IMG/VR virus record: IMGVR_UViG_3300031669_000025
Coordinates: 1 to 61,192 of that record
Source of the DNA: a virus
Reading direction: 5' to 3' (one strand)
DNA length: 61,192 nucleotides
The position numbers and the translations under genes are program-made. Under the pieces are notes generated by a model. The model had not been told where the DNA came from. It did not search any database and saw only the letters and a list, made by a program, of their open reading frames with translations. Shown here in pieces: positions 6,550 through 13,954 of this stretch (positions are counted from its first letter, which is position 1; every line of letters starts with the position of its first letter).

Positions 6550-6717
6550 ATGGACTGCCAACGACCAGTAAAAAACAAAGAAACAAACCAATGGGAAGTA
6601 TGGGATTTTGCTTACGAAGAAAATGGCGAAAGATACTATGAACTTCATAAGTTTTTTACATACAAAGAGGCTATTGATTTTTGGAAAGTTAGAAATCAGA
6701 AACTTAATGCCACATAA
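6550..6717 (+). CDS. Cassette-borne small protein, unknown function
   Basis: A 55-residue protein (MDCQRPVKNKE to RNQKLNAT). I chose the ATG at 6550 over an in-frame GTG at 6535, because the GTG lies inside the recombination box that is shared between cassettes. The aromatic-rich middle (WEVWDFAYEENGERYYELHKFF) and the end FTYKEAIDFWKVRN look like a compact alpha/beta domain. The stop codon TAA is itself part of the terminal cassette box GCCACATAAC, so the cassette has no spare sequence at its end. Family unknown. Confidence 0.6.
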   Translation: MDCQRPVKNKETNQWEVWDFAYEENGERYYELHKFFTYKEAIDFWKVRNQKLNAT

Positions 6718-6751
6718 CTAGTTTATAACCTTAGCTAAAAAAATTGAACCA
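6709..6751. other. Cassette array 2 end: attI-like junction motif
   Basis: The terminal box GCCACATAAC is followed by TAGTTTATA, nine variable bases and AAAAAATTGAACCA, matching the end of array 1 in both sequence and spacing. If both cassettes are removed in silico, the left and right junctions join as AAAAATTGTACCCTAA followed by CTAGTTTATA, a plausible intact target. Read on the - strand, this motif precedes the array just as attI does in integrons, which would put the cassette ORFs in the orientation opposite to the classical one. Confidence 0.5.
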
Positions 6752-6795
6752 CATGAAAAGTGTCGAATCTATTGAATAAGATTTTAACTCATACA

Positions 6796-6812
6796 TAAAA
6801 ACTAAAGATATG
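6796..6812 (+). repeat. 17-nt direct repeat, copy 2
   Basis: This is an exact second copy of TAAAAACTAAAGATATG, first seen at 5818-5834. It ends with the ATG of the exported-protein gene at 6810. Confidence 0.6.
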
Positions 6813-7154
6813 AAAAAGTTACTATTATTACTATCATTATTGCTACTATTTACTACAATTAATGCTACAGAAAAAAACATTCAATCAGTTGTAATAGTAA
6901 ATAATAATGTTAAATTAGGTAATGGATTTTATTCAATACCTAAACATTATAAATATACAATGAAACAAAAAGTAATACATTGTATAATTGCAGAAGCTAT
7001 AATATTTGCAATAGGTGAATATGCTATTAAAACTAGAAATGCACAATTATGGAATGCTGATGGTATTCTCTTTGTAGCATCTATTCCTGCTAATATTATA
7101 TATTTGAATAATTACAAAAGACCTATTGGTTGTAGTGGAATGAATAATCCTTAA
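6810..7154 (+). CDS. Small exported or membrane protein
   Basis: A 114-residue protein with an N-terminal signal sequence (MKK followed by about 15 Leu/Ser/Thr/Phe, likely cleaved after INA). A second hydrophobic stretch at about residues 62-75 (VIHCIIAEAIIFAIGEYAI) and a third near ILFVASIPANIIYL suggest it stays in the inner membrane. Like the gene at 2506 it directly follows a cassette array junction. No family recognised. A role at the host envelope during early infection is inference. Confidence 0.65.
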   Translation: MKKLLLLLSLLLLFTTINATEKNIQSVVIVNNNVKLGNGFYSIPKHYKYTMKQKVIHCIIAEAIIFAIGEYAIKTRNAQLWNADGILFVASIPANIIYLNNYKRPIGCSGMNNP

Positions 7155-7157
7155 ATT

Positions 7158-7448
7158 ATGAATTTTAACTCATTTAAAAAGCATTTCAATAAATTATCTA
7201 TATGCTTAGATATTGCAGATATTGAGTTAAAAACTATATGGAATGATTTACCTCTAACTGATGATAAGAAAGCAAAAGAAGTCATTAAGAGAGGTAAATC
7301 TTTCAATATAGCACTCAATAGTTGGATTAATAGTATGGATAATAAGAATATTAGTGAAGATGCTAAACTATCATTAGGTAAGATGTATGATGATGTTAAT
7401 GACATTATTGATGAATATTTTGATGAACTTTATAAAGAAAGAAAATGA
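7158..7448 (+). CDS. Hypothetical helical protein
   Basis: A 96-residue, predicted all-helical, charged protein with no membrane segment. It overlaps the next gene by four bases (ATGA), so they are translationally coupled. It opens the tightly packed operon of replication proteins. An unassigned early phage protein. Confidence 0.7.
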   Translation: MNFNSFKKHFNKLSICLDIADIELKTIWNDLPLTDDKKAKEVIKRGKSFNIALNSWINSMDNKNISEDAKLSLGKMYDDVNDIIDEYFDELYKERK

Positions 7449-7756
7449 GTTTCTTAAATAAATATGTAAAAGCAGTAGAAGATTATTATGGTAAACCTAT
7501 GATATATACACCTCAAGATGGAAAGGGAAGAAATGCAAGAATTGACTTAGAAATGGTTAGAATGCTAATTTTACTTTTAAATGAAGAAGAGGGATTAAAA
7601 TACAGTGAAATAGCTCTTTTATTACCCTTTAAAAAGAAAAGATTAGCTCTCCGTAATGATTCTATAATTGCATCTGATTTATATAGATTAGATAGGTTTT
7701 TTAGAAAAAGATATAGTGAAATTTTACAAACTATTCCTAAAATTATTATAGAATGA
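7445..7756 (+). CDS. Possible DnaA C-terminal-like (DNA-binding) protein
   Basis: A 103-residue basic protein. Residues about 35-85 (DLEMVRMLILLL, GLKYSEIALLLPFKKKRLALRNDS, SDLYRLDRFFRKRY) recall the C-terminal DNA-binding helices of DnaA, where a helix-turn-helix (YSEIALLL) is followed by a basic signature and a helix with a regular Arg pattern. Such a protein could recognise the phage origin. It overlaps both neighbours by four bases, including the helicase gene, consistent with a replication role. The family assignment is tentative. Confidence 0.55.
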   Translation: MSFLNKYVKAVEDYYGKPMIYTPQDGKGRNARIDLEMVRMLILLLNEEEGLKYSEIALLLPFKKKRLALRNDSIIASDLYRLDRFFRKRYSEILQTIPKIIIE

Positions 7757-9054
7757 CAAGAGAAGAAATACAACAACAAGCATTAAATATTGCTAAAGAA
7801 CATAATTATACTGGTATTCTATGTTTAGATATGGGTAGTGGTAAGTCTAAAGTAGCAATAGATTGTATTAAACAGGGTAGTTTTAAAAATATTCTTATTA
7901 CTAGTCCTAGAACTAATTTAAAAGAGATGTGGAGAAAGGAACTAGCTAAATGGGGCATAAAAGACTATAGAGTTGGCATAGATCCTACAGAAATTGTACC
8001 TAAATTTGATAAAATACTATGGAGATATAATGATATTTTTCTTAATATAACTATTGAAAATATACAAACTTGTTACAAATGGACTAAAGAAAAAATTAAA
8101 CAATTTGATTTAATAATTTGTGATGAAGTTCATTTAATAGCAACTCTAGAATATGGTCAATTAATTATTAATGCTAGAGAACTTAATATTCCTGTTATTG
8201 GACTTACTGGAACTCTTAACTTAGAAGATACTTTTAAGAAAGAATTTTACAATACACATATTCCAATATTACTTGAATATTATGATAGTGCAAAAGATGG
8301 ATTAATTAATAAGAGGCACTATTATATTTATAAGTATAAGTTAGATGATAGTTATAAGATAATAACAGGTAGTAAGAAAAAGAAATGGCAAGTAGGAGAA
8401 TTATCTCAATATTCTTACTTAACAGAACAAATCAAAAAAGGTCAAAAATTAATGGCTCAAACAGGAAGTCAAGATTGGTTTAAAGATGCCGCAGATTGGT
8501 TTTGGAAAGGTAATGGAACTACTACAGAAAAGAATGCAGCAAGAATTTATTTACAAGCTATTAAGTATAGAAAAGAATTTCTATGGAATTTGAGTAGCAG
8601 TGCAGATATTGCTGTTAGAATAAAAAATAGAATTCTTGATACAAAAACTGAGAATAAAGTATTACTATTTTCTGAATTAACTACTCAAGCAGAGAAACTT
8701 TCAGCATATTCTATCCACAGTAAACAAGATGAAGACACTAATAAAGAACTTCTTCATATGTTTGATAGTGGTAATATTAAAGAATTAAGTGCTGTTAGAA
8801 GTCTTTCATTAGGTCTTAATTTAGTTGGGGCAAATTGGGCTATTTTAGAAAGTTTTAATAGTAGTTCTACTGATATACTACAAAAAATGGGTAGAACAAA
8901 CCGTTTAGATACTAATGAGGTAGCTAATATTGTAATTATTGTTCCTGTAGAAACACAATCAGAAACTTGGTTTAATAAATTTATTGAGGATATAAATGAG
9001 AGAGACCCTGATATGGCCGTTAGTTATATTAATTCTATTAATGAAATTATATAA
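7753..9054 (+). CDS. SNF2-like superfamily 2 DNA helicase/ATPase
   Basis: A 433-residue ATPase. Motif I (Walker A) is DMGSGKSKVAID at about residues 26-37, motif Ia TSPRTNL, and motif II (Walker B) DEVH at about 124-127. Motif III is GLTGT. In the C-terminal RecA-like lobe, LGLNLVGANWAIL is motif V and QKMGRTNRLD (about 377) is motif VI. The arrangement fits the SNF2/helicase class that many crAss-like phages carry in the replication operon. It starts inside the previous gene (ATGA) and shares a base with the next. Confidence 0.9.
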   Translation: MTREEIQQQALNIAKEHNYTGILCLDMGSGKSKVAIDCIKQGSFKNILITSPRTNLKEMWRKELAKWGIKDYRVGIDPTEIVPKFDKILWRYNDIFLNITIENIQTCYKWTKEKIKQFDLIICDEVHLIATLEYGQLIINARELNIPVIGLTGTLNLEDTFKKEFYNTHIPILLEYYDSAKDGLINKRHYYIYKYKLDDSYKIITGSKKKKWQVGELSQYSYLTEQIKKGQKLMAQTGSQDWFKDAADWFWKGNGTTTEKNAARIYLQAIKYRKEFLWNLSSSADIAVRIKNRILDTKTENKVLLFSELTTQAEKLSAYSIHSKQDEDTNKELLHMFDSGNIKELSAVRSLSLGLNLVGANWAILESFNSSSTDILQKMGRTNRLDTNEVANIVIIVPVETQSETWFNKFIEDINERDPDMAVSYINSINEII

Positions 9055-9323
9055 TGAGCAACATAGAAATAAAGTTAGATAATGTGGAAAATACTACTTT
9101 ATCTGTAACTTATAATTATGAATTTACTCCTGGATTATGGACTTATCCTAATGGTGATCCTGGTTATCCTGAATTTGAAAATATTAATATTGTAACAATA
9201 CTAACTAATCAAGATATAACAGATATGTTGTATTCTTATAAAACTTGTCCAAATATTATTGAAGAAATAGAGGATAAAATTTCAGAATATGAAAGAAATA
9301 AAAGAATTACAGGAAAAGAATAA
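9054..9323 (+). CDS. Hypothetical protein
   Basis: An 89-residue acidic protein with a beta-rich N-terminal half (IEIKLDNVENTTLSVTYNYEF), a Pro/Gly/Trp loop (PGLWTYPNGDPGYPEF) and a helical tail. Its start overlaps the helicase stop (TAATG), so it is co-transcribed with it. No family recognised. Confidence 0.65.
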   Translation: MSNIEIKLDNVENTTLSVTYNYEFTPGLWTYPNGDPGYPEFENINIVTILTNQDITDMLYSYKTCPNIIEEIEDKISEYERNKRITGKE

Positions 9324-9543
9324 ACTTAGAAATGTATCACCCAATGCACTAGGAGAACTTATTTCTATTGCACAACATACATTAGGTGGAGTTTCTGATT
9401 ATATTGAGATAAGTAATTTTATAAGAAATAGATTTAATGCTAATGTTAGCAGAGATGATATAGTAAACTATTTTACACCAATTATCTGTGAGATAGAAAG
9501 TGAATTGTTATATAAAACTTATGGTTATGATAAAACTGTTTAG
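9289..9543 (+). CDS. Hypothetical helical protein
   Basis: An 84-residue, mostly helical protein starting at an ATG 35 bases inside the previous gene in another frame. It contains GELISIAQHTLGGVSDYIEISNFIRNRF. Overlaps with both neighbours imply translational coupling. Unknown function. Confidence 0.6.
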   Translation: MKEIKELQEKNKLRNVSPNALGELISIAQHTLGGVSDYIEISNFIRNRFNANVSRDDIVNYFTPIICEIESELLYKTYGYDKTV

Positions 9544-9877
9544 ATTTCAGTATAAGGAAGATTATGTAAAATTTCTTAATGAACTGAAATCATTAAAAGT
9601 ATTAACTGGAGAATTAGAATTGTTAGAATATGCTTTGCTTGAATATAAAGCAAGTAAATATATCCCAAGAGAATCTACTGCTAGAGGATTCTGTTTATAT
9701 TTTATGAATCAATTTGGTATAGATTCTTTATATTATCATTTACCTACTCTTTATAGACAAAAGTCTTGGTATAAAGATGCAAGTGAACATTGGTGGAAAC
9801 CAGGTAAATTAAATCCTAGAATTAGGGCGCTAAAAGGGGCTATTAAACTATATAAAAAGATACATAAGGTAAACTAA
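9521..9877 (+). CDS. Hypothetical basic protein
   Basis: A protein of about 118 residues. Three starts are possible: GTG 9500, ATG 9521 and ATG 9527. I prefer an ATG because the shorter overlap with the preceding gene matches the rest of the operon. The body is helical and basic, with aromatic residues toward the end (LYRQKSWYKDASEHWWKPG) and a Lys-rich tail (GAIKLYKKIHKVN). It may bind nucleic acid, but no motif proves this. About 95 nt without a gene follow. Confidence 0.6.
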   Translation: MVMIKLFRFQYKEDYVKFLNELKSLKVLTGELELLEYALLEYKASKYIPRESTARGFCLYFMNQFGIDSLYYHLPTLYRQKSWYKDASEHWWKPGKLNPRIRALKGAIKLYKKIHKVN

Positions 9878-9972
9878 TCTAATCTAATACATTATGAACA
9901 AAATAAACACAAGTAAATACAATTAGTTATAAAAATTGGATATTAAGGCCTTACTAAAACTGTATATAAATT

Positions 9973-10503
9973 ATGAATATTTTAAGTATTGATTTAGATT
10001 TAATGAAGGAATCTGGGTTATTTCCTGATGAATTTATGCTAATAAGTATAATAAATTCAGGAATTAATCCAGATTTATTTCAATGGAGAGAAGATATGAT
10101 TCAGAGTATGAAAGATACTCTATGGATTGATAAACCATTGGATGAATACATTTTAAGAAGTAAAAGTTTAGAAATTTTGGAAAAACCAAATAATTCTATT
10201 AACTTTGACGAGTTTTGGGATTCTTTTCCAACTCAAACTAATAAAGGAAGAGTGCTTAGAACAACTAGTAAAGAATGGGGTGGTAAACCAACTAGAGATT
10301 ATCTAGTTTGTAAAAAGAAGTATTTAAGTAAAGTTAAAACACCTGAAGCACACAAAAAGATTGTAGAAATTATTAAGGCTAGAGTTATTTCTAATGATAC
10401 AGAATATATGAATAACTTAGAAACTTATATAAATCAGGCAATTTGGGAAAGAGATATAAAATATATTCTTATGGTGCAAGATTGGGCTAATAAAAGAGTA
10501 TGA
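9973..10503 (+). CDS. Possible replisome organiser/helicase loader
   Basis: A 176-residue protein directly upstream of, and overlapping by four bases, the DnaB-like helicase gene. The centre (NFDEFWDSFPTQTNKGRVLRT, about 78-98) resembles the FDxFWxxYPxKxGK motif common in phage replication-initiation and helicase-loader proteins. The later LETYINQAIWERD resembles the LxTWLNQERWxD end of the same proteins. Position and motif together suggest it delivers the helicase to the origin. No ATPase motif is present. Confidence 0.55.
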   Translation: MNILSIDLDLMKESGLFPDEFMLISIINSGINPDLFQWREDMIQSMKDTLWIDKPLDEYILRSKSLEILEKPNNSINFDEFWDSFPTQTNKGRVLRTTSKEWGGKPTRDYLVCKKKYLSKVKTPEAHKKIVEIIKARVISNDTEYMNNLETYINQAIWERDIKYILMVQDWANKRV

Positions 10504-11612
10504 GTTTATTTAAAAGTGTTCAAGAACAAATTATTGAAAATAAAAGATTAAGAGAGTCAGGTAAAGATATATCAATACCTTTTCCTTTCCCCAGATTTTC
10601 TGAGGAAATCCCTGGTATTCAAAAAGGTAGATATATAATTACAACTGCTGCTAGTAAGATTGGTAAGACTAAGTTTACTGATTCTCTTTTTCTTTATAAT
10701 CCTTATAGATTTACTAAGGAAACTAGCACAAATATTAAAATAAAAGTTCTTTACTTTAGTTTAGAAATGAGTAAAGAAGATAAAGTTAAGGAAGCAATAT
10801 CATATTTTCTATATATAAAGAAAAATATTAGATTGACTCCAGATAAGATGGATTCTATTTTTAAGAAGTATATCTTAGAAAATAGTGTTGTTAAAGCCAT
10901 AGAAGAAATTCAGCCTACAATGGAAGAATTTTTAGATTTAGTAACATTCATAGATCATACAAGAAATCCATATGGAATATATAAAACAGTTAGAGACTAT
11001 GCTCATGCTAATGGCTACTATGTAGATGGCAAAGGATATAGACTTAATACAGAATGGATTGAAAAAGGTTTAAATGAAGAGGCCAAAAAGATATTTAAAT
11101 ATATTCCAAATAATCCAGATGAATTTGTTATAGTTATTACAGATCATGTTAGTTTATTAACTCCAGAAAATCAGGATACTCTGCATGAGGCAATGGGTAA
11201 ATTTTCATCCCAGTATTGTTTGAGTATAAGAGATAGATGGAAGTATATTGTAGTTAATGTTCAGCAACAGGCTGCTGCAATGGAGAGTGTAGAAAATGCT
11301 CAAGCTAATATGCTTAGACCATCTGCTAATGGATTAGGAGATAACAAATTAACTGGTAGAGATTGTGATATGATGTTAGGATTATTTTCTCCATATAGAT
11401 TTAGAAGAAGAGAATGGGAAGGATATGATATTACTAAATTACAAGATTCTTATAGAGAACTTTCTGTAATATTAAATAGAAGGGGAAGTACTGTTATGAC
11501 TGATTTATATTTTGATGGTGGTGTAAACTATTTCAAAGAATTATCTAAATCAGTAGATATGACTCAAGCTTTATACACACAATTAATAGAACGAGATATT
11601 AAAATAAAATGA
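10500..11612 (+). CDS. dnaB-like: DnaB-like replicative helicase
   Basis: A 370-residue RecA-fold ATPase. Walker A is AASKIGKTKFTD (about residues 50-61). VLYFSLEMSKED is the conserved DnaB strand-helix after it. VIVITDHVSLL (about 209-219) holds the Walker B acidic residue. VNVQQQAAAME is the sensor-like strand with the conserved glutamines. An N-terminal DnaB primase-binding domain is missing, as in many phage versions. It overlaps the presumed loader upstream and a 45-codon gene downstream by four bases each. Confidence 0.85.
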   Translation: MSLFKSVQEQIIENKRLRESGKDISIPFPFPRFSEEIPGIQKGRYIITTAASKIGKTKFTDSLFLYNPYRFTKETSTNIKIKVLYFSLEMSKEDKVKEAISYFLYIKKNIRLTPDKMDSIFKKYILENSVVKAIEEIQPTMEEFLDLVTFIDHTRNPYGIYKTVRDYAHANGYYVDGKGYRLNTEWIEKGLNEEAKKIFKYIPNNPDEFVIVITDHVSLLTPENQDTLHEAMGKFSSQYCLSIRDRWKYIVVNVQQQAAAMESVENAQANMLRPSANGLGDNKLTGRDCDMMLGLFSPYRFRRREWEGYDITKLQDSYRELSVILNRRGSTVMTDLYFDGGVNYFKELSKSVDMTQALYTQLIERDIKIK

Positions 11613-11746
11613 TACAGAATAAGACATATAAGAAAATAAGAAAGTTTGAATTAAAACTAGATAAATTCTTATTTAGAGGAAAATTTCAGAATATTATTTA
11701 TGCTAATGAAAAAGAATTTAACAGAATGAAAAACTTAATACAATGA
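11609..11746 (+). CDS. Very small basic protein
   Basis: A 45-codon ORF (MIQNKTYKKIRKFELKL to RMKNLIQ) that starts within the helicase stop (ATGA) and ends within the next start (ATGA). The precise overlaps on both sides support a real gene. It is highly basic, with no motif I can name. Confidence 0.5.
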   Translation: MIQNKTYKKIRKFELKLDKFLFRGKFQNIIYANEKEFNRMKNLIQ

Positions 11747-11919
11747 AAGATACTTATGCATTACTAAAAGAACCTGTTCTTAATCATACAGATATTAATA
11801 TTCCTGTTAAAATTATTAAGATTGTATGGACTACTAATGAAGCATTTGTTCAAGGGACTGAGGAAAAAACATTTTGTGTTCAAGCATCTAATTTAATTAT
11901 TGAAGATAATGCCAGTTAA
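11743..11919 (+). CDS. Small protein, unknown function
   Basis: A 58-residue ORF (MKDTYALLKEPV to IEDNAS), predicted beta-rich (VKIIKIVWTT, TFCVQASNLII). It overlaps the previous gene by four bases and the phosphoesterase start by 11. The lengths and overlaps fit the operon style. No family recognised. Confidence 0.5.
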   Translation: MKDTYALLKEPVLNHTDINIPVKIIKIVWTTNEAFVQGTEEKTFCVQASNLIIEDNAS

Positions 11920-12397
11920 TGTAAGATTTATATCTGATTTACATTTACAACATAAGAATATGGCTATTCATAGGGGATTTAAAGATGAATTTAAATGTGA
12001 TGAATTCATTATAGATTCTTGGAATAGTATTGTTAAATCACCTAAAGATTTAACTTATATTCTTGGAGATATTGCTATGGAAAAATCATCTTCATACTAT
12101 ATCTTAGATAGATTAGTAGGTAGAAAAGTAGTAATACTTGGAAATCATGAGATGAAACAACATATTAGGGAACTGCTTAACTATGTTGAAAATGTTGCGG
12201 GAATGATAGATTATTATGGCTTTGCATTAACACATTGTCCTATACATCCAATTGAGTTAGAAAGATACAGAGGTAATATACATGGTCATACACATGAAGC
12301 AATATATGAAGATAAAAGATACATAAATGTATGTGCAGAAGTAATTAACTATCAACCTAAAACCATTGAAGAATTAATTGCATTATATAAACTATAA
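11909..12397 (+). CDS. Calcineurin-like metallophosphoesterase
   Basis: A 162-residue enzyme of the binuclear-metal phosphoesterase fold. The metal-binding series is complete: SDLHLQHKN (about 8-16), LGDIAM (about 50), LGNHEM (about 77), THCPIHP (about 110) and GHTH (about 126). These small phage members probably hydrolyse phosphodiester or phosphomonoester bonds in nucleic acids or nucleotides; the substrate cannot be read from sequence. I chose ATG 11909 over an upstream TTG. Confidence 0.85.
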   Translation: MPVNVRFISDLHLQHKNMAIHRGFKDEFKCDEFIIDSWNSIVKSPKDLTYILGDIAMEKSSSYYILDRLVGRKVVILGNHEMKQHIRELLNYVENVAGMIDYYGFALTHCPIHPIELERYRGNIHGHTHEAIYEDKRYINVCAEVINYQPKTIEELIALYKL

Positions 12398-12401
12398 TAT
12401 T

Positions 12402-12710
12402 ATGGGTAAAAGTATTAGACTTCCTATTATTAAAGATAGACCAAGAAATAATAAAAAATCTACATTATATTGGCAAAAAGTAAGAAGGAATAATAAACAA
12501 TTTATTCATAAAATTAATGATGCTAAATGGAAAGAATTTGAAGAAATTTATCAAAATGATTTTGATGGATCAGATGAAGAATTCTTATCGATACCTACAA
12601 CATTATTAGAAGAAACTATTTTAATGAAAAAATCTAAAGAAATAGTTAATGACTATGACTATTCTGATTATACATTTAGAATTGATGATGTTAAATATAC
12701 TAGAAAATAA
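12402..12710 (+). CDS. Hypothetical protein
   Basis: A 102-residue protein, basic in the first 40 residues (KDRPRNNKKSTLYWQKVRRNNKQF) and acidic afterwards (NDFDGSDEEF). I chose the ATG at 12402 over a TTG 24 nt upstream that would overlap the phosphoesterase. The charge split suggests a nucleic acid contact at the N-terminus, but there is no motif. Confidence 0.6.
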   Translation: MGKSIRLPIIKDRPRNNKKSTLYWQKVRRNNKQFIHKINDAKWKEFEEIYQNDFDGSDEEFLSIPTTLLEETILMKKSKEIVNDYDYSDYTFRIDDVKYTRK

Positions 12711-12716
12711 AATACC

Positions 12717-13112
12717 ATGAATGAACCATTAATCACATTTAGAACAGCCAAGCTGGCTAAAGAGAAAGGATTTAACATTGAGTCGCATAACTGGTATGAC
12801 CAAACAGAAACGTTGAATCCAACTAAGGGTGTTCGAGGAAGTATGTGTTATACAAATGAAGGGTATGCTCCACCCCAATCTCTTCTTCAGAAATGGCTTA
12901 GAGAAGAACATAACATTGATGTATGGGCACAGCCATTTGTTGAGGGATACCGAACTGATAATTTTGAACTATACCTTCCTGATGAATCTTACTCCTATTT
13001 CCTATTTAAAGATGGAGTTTGGGCAACCGATGAAGTTGACTTTATTGATTTTGAAGAAGCCCTTGAAGAAGGACTATATCAGGCATTATTATTAATCAAG
13101 GATAACAAATGA
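12717..13112 (+). CDS. Hypothetical protein with host-like codon use
   Basis: A 131-residue acidic protein of a type I associate with Bacteroides mobile elements and phages. The features are the phrase APPQSLLQKWLREEHNIDVW, a YTNEGYA stretch and an ending FEEALEEGLYQALLLIKDNK. The function of such proteins is unknown. Codons like CGA, GCC, CTG, CAG and GGG set the gene apart from its neighbours, indicating recent transfer from a richer-GC source. It overlaps the next gene by four bases and so has been integrated into the operon. Confidence 0.65.
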   Translation: MNEPLITFRTAKLAKEKGFNIESHNWYDQTETLNPTKGVRGSMCYTNEGYAPPQSLLQKWLREEHNIDVWAQPFVEGYRTDNFELYLPDESYSYFLFKDGVWATDEVDFIDFEEALEEGLYQALLLIKDNK

Positions 13113-13357
13113 TTTCTAAAAAAGAATTTGAAAAATTATTAAAAGAAGATAAATTCTTTACAGATTTTGATAAACAATGGGAATATAGATATCCTGTTGT
13201 AGAATATTATATTCATAACTATGGCCCAAAGATTATAATAAATGGGCAACCTATGGATATATTACTAATTAGACCTATAGATGATAATAATAAATTACTT
13301 GTTAATCAAGCATTTATGAGTATTAAATATAGGTTTGATAATGGTGAATTCAAATAA
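13109..13357 (+). CDS. Hypothetical protein
   Basis: An 82-residue protein with a charged N-terminal helix (KEFEKLLKEDKFF), then a Tyr-rich beta region (YRYPVVEYYIHNYGPKIIINGQPMDILLIRP). Low-GC backbone codon use contrasts with the gene before it, although the two overlap by four bases. No family recognised. Confidence 0.6.
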   Translation: MISKKEFEKLLKEDKFFTDFDKQWEYRYPVVEYYIHNYGPKIIINGQPMDILLIRPIDDNNKLLVNQAFMSIKYRFDNGEFK

Positions 13358-13379
13358 AGTATTAACCAAATTTTAAAAT

Positions 13380-13931
13380 ATGAAAAGTATATGTATAACA
13401 CTAATAAGTATAATAATCATTCTCCACCCTACTAAGGGTTTTGCACCTGATTTGCACTTTTGTAATATTCCTATTACACAAACGCAAATAATTGTAAAAA
13501 AATATCATATTATTTCGCAGAAATATATAGATTTATTAGCATTCTTAGAATCCAGTAATAATCCTGATAAAGTTAATCAACTTAATTACATAGGATTATT
13601 TCAATTTGGTCAAAGTTCTATTGACTTTTTAAAGTTAGGATTTACAGTTCAGGATTTTAAAGATAATCCTAAGATATTCCCAAAAGATGCGCAAGTATTA
13701 GCTTTAAGAGCTTATACTAAATATCATAAAAAAGCTTTAAAAAGATACATAGCAAAATATAAAAATAAGTATCATAATGGTATTTATATTACTGAATATG
13801 GTATACTAGCAGCAGCACATTTAGGTGGGACTGGTAGTGTTAAAGATTACTTTGATAAAGGTAAAGTAGCAAAGGATGCTAATGGAACCTCTGTGGAAAA
13901 ATATATGGAACTTTTTAAAAATATAAGGTGA
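13380..13931 (+). CDS. Exported lysozyme/transglycosylase-like enzyme
   Basis: A 183-residue protein with an N-terminal hydrophobic signal sequence (ISIIIILHP, cleavage probably near GFA). The mature part looks like a lytic transglycosylase or lysozyme fold. LLAFLESSNNPDKVN holds the likely catalytic Glu (E57), followed by the family's Gly-rich NYIGLFQFGQSS and, near the end, ILAAAHLGGTGSVKDYF. It would act on peptidoglycan in the periplasm. Its place in the early region rather than beside the holin at 59805 is unusual. Confidence 0.65.
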   Translation: MKSICITLISIIIILHPTKGFAPDLHFCNIPITQTQIIVKKYHIISQKYIDLLAFLESSNNPDKVNQLNYIGLFQFGQSSIDFLKLGFTVQDFKDNPKIFPKDAQVLALRAYTKYHKKALKRYIAKYKNKYHNGIYITEYGILAAAHLGGTGSVKDYFDKGKVAKDANGTSVEKYMELFKNIR

Positions 13932-13954
13932 TAATATAAATAAAGCAAGGAAAA

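Noticed and set aside
18-6718. Terminal inverted repeats of transposons or insertion sequences
   Set aside because: Each cassette has a different 9-10 base end pair, no transposase is present and no target duplications flank individual units.
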